64,000 nt of DNA from positions 107,764,301 through 107,828,300 of the forward strand of contig CM061135.1 of NCBI GenBank assembly GCA_030789695.1, given 5' to 3'. Under the pieces are notes generated by a model, which was not told the DNA's origin, ran no database searches, and worked only from the letters and a program-made list of their open reading frames with translations. Both the position numbers and the translations under genes were made by a program. The stretch is from Scilla litardierei (taxonomy: Eukaryota; Streptophyta; Magnoliopsida; Asparagales; Asparagaceae). Below, piece after piece: positions 57,000 through 64,000 of this stretch; position 1 is the first letter of the stretch; the number at the start of each line of letters is the position of its first letter.

Positions 57000-58600
57000 T
57001 CAGCGCGTGATGTTCGGTGCATAAGAGATGTACGTATCAAACTTTCCAGGAAGGCCATGAGGGTTCAGGTGTATCGCTAGATCTTCTTTGGCCTCCATAG
57101 TGTGCATCTCCTCTCTAATGGTAGAGAGTGATGACTCCCCCAAGCTTGTGCTCTTGGCATCTGTGGTCTTTCTAGGCGGTGGAGATGTATTCATCGGTGG
57201 TGAATCATTTCTTTGCTTCACCGTAGAGATCTTGCAGAGCTCTTCGATTCTTACGACATCAGTGTAGTGTCTTCCTCGATAAGAAGATCTGGTGGGTCTC
57301 CACTTGTGGTGCCTTCTTCAAAAATTGGCTCTCCATCAACGCTATCCCGGTGCAAAGCTCCAACGGCATATGGCACGACATCATCAATGACCTCATCAGG
57401 TAGGTGTGACAAACTTTGAGTCGAAGCCTCTCCTAGATAGATACTTTTCACTTCATCGATAGGATCTCCCGTGGATTAGTGCTTGAGTCTTTGTTTGTTA
57501 ACTTTGAATGGTCTTCCATCGTTTCCTTCTATCTCAAAAGCTCCTCCCGGATGCATTAGCAGAGGGTGAACAGTCCCGACCACCGTGATTTCAGCTTCCC
57601 GGGAAAGAGTCGGAGTCTCGAGTTGTATAGTAAGACCTTATCTCCAACCTTGAATTGCCTCACGGTAATGTGGGCATCGTGGAAGAGTTTGGTTCTTTAT
57701 TTATAGATTCTAGAGCTCTCATAGGCGTCCCTTCTAATCTCATCTAGCTCATTTATGTCCAAAAGACGTCGTACCTCCGCGCTCTTGTAATCATAATTTA
57801 GAGTTTTGATAGCCAATAAGCACGGTGCTCCAACTCCACCGGCAAATTGCACGCTTTCCCATATACAAGCCAGTACGGGGTGTGCCAATGGGGGTTCAAA
57901 AAGCCGTACGGTATGCCCATAGTGCATCGTTCAACTTCATGGACCAATCCTTTCTTGACCTATCCACCGTCTTCTTTAGGATTTGTTTGATTTTCCTATT
58001 CGACACTTCCACTTGCCCACTTGTTTGAGGGTGATAAGACAAACCAACTCTATAGTTCACCATATACTTCTTTAGCATGGCTTCGAACTTGCTCTCTATG
58101 AAATGGCTAGCTCCATCGCTTATCAATGTTCTTGATACTCCAAAGCGGAGAAATATGTGTTCATTGAAGAACTTGGAGAGCACTTTTGCGTCGTTGGTTG
58201 GAGTAGCAATAGCTTCCACCCATTTCGAAACATATTCGACGGCCAATAATATATATTTGTTTCCTTTGCTGGATGGAAAGGGTCCCATAAAATCTACTCT
58301 CTAACAATCAAATAGCTCAATCTCCAAGATAGGTTTCATCGGCATCCCATTCCGCTTGGACATGTTTCTTGTCCTTTGGCATCTATCACACTTTTTGACG
58401 AACTCATGTGTGTCCTTGAACATAGTGGGCCAAAAGAATCCGCATTGCAATATCTTCGTGGTGGTTTTGGAAGCAGCCGCATGTCCTCCGTATGGCATAT
58501 CATGGCAATGTGAGATGATGGAAGTAACCTCTTTTTTCGAGACACATCTCCGTATAATCCCATCCTTGCATATCTTGAAGAGGTATCAGTCTTCCCAAAA
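57000..58600 (-). pseudogene. pol: D integrase and C-terminal extension
   Basis: Reading leftward: PYGGHAAASKTT and CDRCQRTRN (zinc finger), [12 protein letters not shown] (first Asp), ISDGASHF (second Asp), [14 protein letters not shown] (Glu), then [26 protein letters not shown] at about 58301-58303 replaces Trp before VDFMGP (C has DCWEVDF). Frame changes near 57900 and 57690. The tail 57251-57451 parallels C's C-terminus, and 57000-57221 carries GKFDTYISYAPN like C's GKFDARISHAPN. Confidence 0.88.
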
Positions 58601-59414
58601 ATAGCTCTGAACTTCATGCATGAATATCCTGTTTTGTTGCGTGGCCATGCCATGCGGTTTAATACCGCACGCCAAATAATTCACGAAATCTGCATACCCA
58701 AGGTACCTCCATGGGTCGAAAGGCCAAGAGCTTCTCATCGGTAAATGTCTCATCAATAGGTAAGCGTTCATCCTTCCCGTCATGGATTAGCTTTGATAAG
58801 TGATCCGCCACAAGGTTGTCCGTGCCCTTTTTGTCCCGGATCTCCAAGTCAAACTCTTGTAGAAGTAGAATCCATCTTATTAGTCTAGGCATGTCCTCCT
58901 TTTTGCTCAATAGATACTTCAATGCCGTGTGATCCGTATGCACAATCACCTTTGATCTAAGAAGGTAAGAACAAAACTTCTTAATAGAGTAGACCACGGG
59001 CAAGAGCTCCTTTTCGGTGGTGGTGTAATTCTTTTGTGCTTCATCCAAAGTCTTTCTTGCATAATATATCGCATGAAGCTTTTTATCCTTTCTTTGACCC
59101 AACACCGCTCCAACCGCTTGGTCACTAGCGTCACACGTCAACTCGAAAGGAAGACTCCAATCTGACGGTTGTATAATTGGAGAGAAAATGAGCGCCTCTT
59201 TTAGCATATTGAATGCTTGCAAACAATCATCTGAAAAAACAAAGGGTGCATCTTTAGCAAGTAAAGCCGTAAGTGGTCGGGCAATTTGAGCAAAATCCTT
59301 GATAAAACAGCGGTAAACCCCAGCATGACCAATGAATCCTCTAATGCCCTGTACATTAATAGGAGGGGATAACTTTTCTTTTACATCAATTTTAGCTTTA
59401 TCAATCTCAATCAC
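58601..59414 (-). pseudogene. pol: D RNase H and connection
   Basis: A long open frame: [77 protein letters not shown]. All RNase H acidic positions are intact. Frame change near 58680. Confidence 0.9.
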
Positions 59415-59491
59415 TCTCGATGAGACAAGATGCCCAAGAACTATTCACTCGGTAAACCATGAAGTGGCATTTTTCTCAATTAAGCGTCAGA

Positions 59492-60377
59492 TTATTTTGG
59501 TGTCATCTTTTTAAAAAATTTGGTTAAATTAGCCAAACATGAGTGAAATTCATTGCCATACACAGAAAATTCATCCATAAAGACTTCCATGATGTCTTCA
59601 ATGTAATCGGAAAAAATGGATGTCAAGCACCTTTGAAAGGTGGCAGGGGCGTTACAAAGACCAAAGGGCATCCTACGATATGCATAAGTGCCATAAGGAC
59701 ACGTGAAGGTGGTCTTTTCTTGATCATCCGCATGGAGGGGAATCTGAAAGAATCCCGAATACCCATCCAAATAGCAAAAATATTTATGCTTAGCGAGACG
59801 TTCTAGCATTTTGTCAATAAAGGGTAATGGGTAATGGTCCTTCCGGGTAGCTTTATTCATTTTTTTTTGTAATCGATGCACATGCGCCAACCTATGACGG
59901 TCCGTGTGGATATAGATTCTCACTTATCATTTTTTATTACAGTCATTCTCCCCTTCTTGGGACGACATGAACCGGGCTAACCCATCTGCTGTCAAAAATA
60001 GGATAGATGATGTCGGCTTCAAGCAGTCTAAGGATCTCTTTTATAACCACCTCCTTCATGTTAGGGTTTAACCGCCTTTGAGGCTCTATGGAGGTGGCTT
60101 CAGTGTTTTCAAGATAGATCCTATGGGTACATAGCCTAGGACTAATCCCCTTGAGGTCGAAAATGCTATAGCCAAGGACATCCCTATGGCTTCTTTGGAC
60201 ATTTAGAAGACTCTCAAGTTGATGGTGGTTGAGGCTAGCATTAACAATCACATGATAGATCAATTTATCACCTAATATGCATATATTAAGTTTGGAGGTA
60301 ATTGTGTTAGTTCTACCTAAAGGGGTGTTGTACCCCTGCTTCCTTTTCCTGTGAAAACATGGCGTCTTCGGCCTCAT
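59492..60377 (-). pseudogene. pol: D reverse transcriptase with altered catalytic box
   Basis: Blocks: ISPRLCTHRIYLENTEATS, SRWVSPVHVVPRRGE, MNKATRKDHYPLPFIDKM, FCYLDGYSGFFQIPLH, MPFGLCNAPATFQRC. The catalytic box reads FMDEFSVYG: the second Asp of the usual FMDD is Glu (codon 59572-59570), while C has MDD. Frame changes near 59930 and 59490. Confidence 0.88.
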
Positions 60378-60897
60378 CTTCGTTCACTCCCTCTTCAGAA
60401 GATAGGCTCTTGCATGCTGACTCAAAATCACTGCTCGGTTAGGATGGAGTATCAAAGTATGTGCTAGGTGACTCTGCTCCCGAATCGATGGAACCACCGC
60501 TCTCCTCTTGTTCACACCTGTCATCAAAAGGTAAGTCAGTGTATAAACCGATGTCACAAACGGCATCATCAAGTATTCTTCCCTGAATGTCAGTATCCCA
60601 TGGTAGTTCTTCACGAGCGTTGATCTCTTCGATGCATGCTTCGATGCCTTCATTCATTGTAGGTTGAGGGACACCGTCAACTTCAAGATACAGCTTATCA
60701 TCTCTAGCATCGACTCTAATGCTGCCCTTGATCGTTCCTTCCGGGGAGATTTGATCAATGATGAAGGTGGCAAATAGTTGCTCAAGTTAGTCCTCCATAT
60801 TGATGGCAATGAGTCATGTAGCTTGAACCTCGTCCACAAGTTCCTCTAGAAGGGATGTAAAAGTATCGTTGTATTGCGGGCTAGAGCCCGTACTCAT
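60378..60897 (-). pseudogene. D short ORF in place of gag-protease
   Basis: ATG at 60897 opens MSTGSSPQYNDTFTSLLEEL. With stops at about 60813 and 60786 the frame continues through PQPTMNEGIEACIEEINA and ILDDAVCDIGLYTDLPFDD, acidic, and one more stop leads into the RT frame. Only about 500 bp separate the primer site and pol, where a gag and protease of 1.5-2 kb are expected. No zinc knuckle or protease motif. It may be the former gag-pol linker fused to a new start. Not recognised. Confidence 0.55.
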
Positions 60898-61000
60898 CTT
60901 CGCGTCTTCCAGGTAGCCTGTTAAATACCAATAGAAAAGTCTGGAGAACAACGTTAGTAACCGCGTGAGTACTTAGTAAAGAAAATAACTTACCATTGCC

Positions 61001-61018
61001 TCCCCGGCAACGGCGCCA
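61001..61018 (-). other. primer-binding site of D
   Basis: On the minus strand TGGCGCCGTTGCCGGGGA, the exact 18-base complement of plant tRNA-Asp, typical of Athila. Confidence 0.95.
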
Positions 61019-61373
61019 AAAACTCGATCGACTCTCTGGATACACACCCGGGGATGTAGCTTTACCGCAAGTGCAGGGTTAAGTGGCAAGTGGGTATCGA
61101 ATCACAGGGAGGACTAATGACAGTCCTCTACTTTAATTACTAAGCTACTTGGTGGAAAATTGATTGGGAATGGTTGGTGTCACAATCGTTCGAGCACAGA
61201 TAAAATTCAATATAATAAAAATGTCTAGGCCTAGGGAATCCCCACTATGGATTTTCAAGTAATCATTGTGAGTTATGAATTACTATGCAATTAAACTTGG
61301 TTTAAGGTGAAATTTCCACAACTAAGTGGAGAATCGGCACACGCTGTCGCGCTATGCAAGTCTATAGCAATCT

Positions 61374-61584
61374 TAACTAGAGCCTCACTGTCGCGCAAGC
61401 CTAGTCCAGACCACTAGCATTAAGATCGGCAATTATGCCCAATCCCAACTCAAGCTCGCTGTCGTGCAACTTGAGTTCAGATTTAGATCTTGATAGTTCG
61501 TACTCGTTCATCGTCATGCAATGAATATGAGTATAGGAGAACAATAAAAATGCTAGATTTGGTCGCTGTTGTGCATCAAATCTA
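61374..61584 (-). repeat. hairpin array with constant loop, D LTR
   Basis: Printed strand: AACTCAAG/CTTGAGTT (61447-61477), TACTCGTTCA/TGAATATGAGTA (61501-61533), TAGATTTG/CAAATCTA (61554-61584), and a weaker ACTAG/CTAGT pair near 61374-61407. The loops, read on the element strand, are TTGCACGACAGCGAG, TTGCATGACGA, ATGCACAACAGCGAC and TTGCGCGACAGTGAG. Confidence 0.8.
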
Positions 61585-62072
61585 AAGAATTTCGATTGTA
61601 AACCTAAACCGAATATATAGGGCTTTCCTTATATCAAGATCCTCTGTCGAGCTCTCAAGATCCAAGAGAAATCTATATCTACCCGTGGTAGAATAATCAA
61701 GATCTAACCTTTCTAACGAGCCTAATATCATAGCAATTCAATAAATCTCACAAATCAAACATTAGGTCCATAGGGTTCATCCCTTTGCCTTAGAGCAAAA
61801 GAACTACTCACAAATCATATTAGAAATCAATAGAAAAGCAAGATCAACAATAGAATTCGTCATGCAATCAAGATTTAATAAGAGATATAGCATAAAAATC
61901 GAAGCTTGCAAGAGATCAAGAAAAACCAATGTCGCGAAGAAGCTTCAAATAGAAAATTAAGATCAAGTCTTCAATCTCTCCCCAATAAAAAAGTTTAACT
62001 CCAAATAAAACTAAGGTAAAATTATTCTAAGAAGTCTTTCTGGTCTCCCCTAGGGCTGGAGACAAAACTGGG

Positions 62073-62080
62073 CTTAAATA
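62073..62080 (-). promoter_or_regulatory. TATA box of D LTR
   Basis: On the minus strand TATTTAAG in GTATTTAAGCCC, counterpart of C's 50126. Confidence 0.6.
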
Positions 62081-62159
62081 CATGACCAAAAAACCAAAAA
62101 ATCCAGACCAAACTCTCCCTGTGCCGCCAAAAACCCTAGTTTTCACAACTGGCTGTCGG

Positions 62160-62440
62160 TGCTACTCGGCCGAGTGAGAATCTCACTCGGCCGAGTGAGA
62201 AGTATACTCGACCGAGTAGAACAGTCTGCAGACCCCTCCAAAAACAGAGAAGTCACCTTGGATTTCTTCAGAATCTTTGCCTCCAATCGGGTGAGTGGAG
62301 TTCTTACTTGGCTAAGTGGAAGTTACCACTCGGCCGTGTACATTATGGCACTCAGGGTGGCAGATTTCGTCGTATCAGCTTCACTCGGGCGAGTGAGCTG
62401 CGTCACTCGGGCGAGTGAGCTGCGTCACTCAGGAGAGTGG
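62160..62440. repeat. cluster of CACTCGGCCGAGTG palindromes, D LTR
   Basis: Copies such as ACTCGGCCGAGTGAG (twice), ACTCGACCGAGTAG and CACTCGGGCGAGTGAG (twice in tandem, about 20 bp apart) upstream of the TATA box on the element strand. Confidence 0.88.
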
Positions 62441-62745
62441 CATGTTTCAGAATTCTTTTCTCATCCTCCTCACTTTCTCGTCGATTCTTTCGACGTTCTT
62501 CTTCTTCCACTCATCCTCAATCACCGTTAGCTCTCCGATATAATCAAGTGCAATGCTCTGACACGCGTGTAGGTTCTCTAGGCTCCAAATCGCTCTCGAT
62601 TGCTCCATATCTCCTGAAATAAGACGAAAACCAAGAAATAGTGAAAAGTATGGAAACATCGTTGAATAATCTTGAAAATCGCGATATGAGCAATCAAAAT
62701 GGCATGCAAATATGCAGAAATAACGTGTAAAATATTAGCCTATCA

Positions 62746-63410
62746 GATTACACACAATCTAGGACATTCTTTAGACAACCAAAGAGTTAAATACTCTACA
62801 TAGATATCTGCTTCACTTAAACTCCACATTTTCACCATAGCTCAATGCAATAATGATCGTTTGATCTCCCTAACAGATCGACCATAGTTACCACGAACCT
62901 CATTGAGCCACTATCTGATTTAAGTATTAGATGAGAGTAGGTCAGACCCCAGATCCAACCCTCCCTAACGAGCTTCTCGTGTTCTCGTGTTAAATACTCG
63001 GCGGGAACAGCTTGTATCAGAGCTATAATAGCTTGGATTAGGGGTTAATTTAGCCCATGGTTAACTCGTCAAGTCTACAATTAGCCAGTAGCTCGGATAA
63101 AGGCCTGCTCAAACTAGGTTGGCTAGCCTGACATCTAGTCAGTTGTCGATGCCATCCTAAGCCTGCTACTGTAACCCCACCATCATCCAACAACATCATG
63201 TGTAAGAAAACACTCGTAAACAATTCGCATTATCTATGGGAATGAGTTAACATCCACGTCGTCAACCACACTGATGAAGACTCGGTCCACCAATCAAGGG
63301 CCTAAAAGGCCAATTCCCGTAAGGGCTGCAGATGATACACCACACCTCGTGAATCCCAGTTCTTCCACTCATGGAATGCCCAAGCCATAGTTAGTGAATT
63401 TAGAAATATC
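62746..63410. other. flank right of D, no gene
   Basis: Starts with the target copy GATTA. A TTGTATCAGAGC near 63013, one base from the copia primer site, may mark an old LTR end, but no LTR partner is in view. Nothing else recognised. Confidence 0.5.
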
Positions 63411-63611
63411 GTCGACTTCTCTGAGATTGAAGTACGACCAGACTTGATTTATGATCAGCAGCCGGTGGCCATTCTAGACCGAAGGCAAAAGATGCCGAGG
63501 AAGAAGTCTATCAATCTGGTGAGGGTTATGTGGCACCGAGAGTCACCAGGAGAGTCTACCTGGGAACTCAAGGATGAGATGAGAGAGAAGTATCCTCACT
63601 TGTTTGTTTGA
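63411..63611 (+). pseudogene. pol: chromovirus integrase C-terminus fragment
   Basis: An open frame reading VDFSEIEVRPDLIYDQQPV, AILDRRQKMPRKKSINLVRV, STWELKDEMREKYPHLFV and a TGA. It matches the last 66 residues of F's integrase (chromodomain-type tail) closely. Upstream sequence breaks off abruptly, so it is a small truncated copy of a Tekay-type element. Confidence 0.88.
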
Positions 63612-64000
63612 TGTAATTTTTGTTATGTATGTAATATGATGTATAGAAAGTTTTTGTGGATAACCGAGATGATATAACAGGAGGCGAGTGCCCATCTTCA
63701 AGCATTGACTACCATAATAGAAGGACTGACAGGTTTGCAACCACAACCAACCGTGAGACCACCAGTCATCCCAACTCATCTCTGCAACAGCAACAATGCA
63801 ACATCTCTCCTTGTTTGGAAGGAGCTTAGGACGTCGAGACTGGGGGCCACATCTCAACTACAACCAGTCTCAGGGACCTGTAGCCCTCACTTGATAGAGC
63901 TGAGGACTGGCGCCTACTTTGGCCGATGTCGACATGGAGAGTGCCATCATGGGCCAAGTTGCTCCCACATCGTAAGCCTCACGAAGGCCTGAAGGGGAAG
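63612..64000. other. right edge, no gene recognised
   Basis: Short open frames on both strands without recognisable motifs. It may be the 3' part of the same chromovirus fragment, though no LTR start is evident. Confidence 0.4.

Larger units (their letters stand above)
51130..62745 (-). mobile_element. element D: Athila-type gypsy, gag deleted
   Basis: Minus-strand element with its 5' LTR on the right (61025-62745), an exact tRNA-Asp primer site, a short ORF in place of gag-protease, pol, a shortened third ORF, 3' region, polypurine tract, and a 3' LTR (51130-53011) broken by C and by a CACTA element. Right target flank GATTA (62746-62750); the left one was lost. Confidence 0.88.
61025..62745 (-). 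repeat. D 5' LTR
   Basis: Counterpart of C's LTR (CACCCGG near the primer-side end). The expected TG at its left edge has become CG (61025-61026). The right edge is TATCA at 62745. It contains a hairpin array, a TATA box, and a palindrome cluster at 62160-62440. Confidence 0.87.

Noticed and set aside
63003..63030. TTGTATCAGAGC as a copia primer site marking another element
   Set aside because: One mismatch, no LTR boundary (TG...CA pair) could be found next to it within the window; left as a note only.

Overview
The window is a heterochromatin-like block of a plant nuclear genome. It is packed with nested, mostly dead LTR retrotransposons and has no intact host gene, tRNA or rRNA that I can see. 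The plant assignment rests on the element lineages: Ty3/gypsy of Athila type with tRNA-Asp primer sites, Ty3/gypsy chromoviruses of Tekay/Del type, Ty1/copia elements, and a CACTA transposon carrying a plant PPR gene fragment. The species cannot be named from the sequence.

Layout, left to right. 1-1475: 5' end of a minus-strand copia element (copia-1) running off the left edge, inserted in the 5' LTR of element A. 1476-18461: element A, a non-autonomous Athila-type element on the plus strand. Its 5' LTR also carries a Tekay-type solo LTR (1623-11973), itself split by a complete but dead copia element (copia-2, 3432-10163). 18462-41032: element B, a gag-bearing, pol-less relative of A on the minus strand, with its left end missing. 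B carries chromovirus F (19702-28400) inside a reading frame and chromovirus E (30536-39750) inside its LTR. 41033-51129: the right part of element C, an Athila element (plus strand) whose pol was split by B. 51130-62745: element D, an Athila element (minus strand). C sits in its 3' LTR, which also holds a truncated CACTA element with a captured PPR fragment. 62746-64000: flank with a small chromovirus pol fragment.

Insertion order can be read from the target-site duplications (TSDs): D is the oldest host, then CACTA and C, then B in C, then E and F in B; on the left, A, then the solo LTR and copia-1 in A, then copia-2. One abrupt junction at 18461/18462 joins A's truncated 3' LTR to B's interior. 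It implies a large deletion that removed B's 3' LTR, the left half of C and the start of D.

Nothing here works as an operon; what the elements share is non-coding architecture. The most unusual signal is an array of small hairpins in the transcribed part of the Athila-type LTRs. In C and D the loop sequence is kept from hairpin to hairpin while the stems differ but remain self-complementary; looser versions occur in A and B. Other standouts are: chromovirus F, whose gag-pol interior is inverted relative to its own LTRs; a reading frame conserved between A and B with no function I recognise; clusters of the palindrome ACTCGGCCGAGT in A, C and D; and two palindrome arrays in the copia-2 leader.
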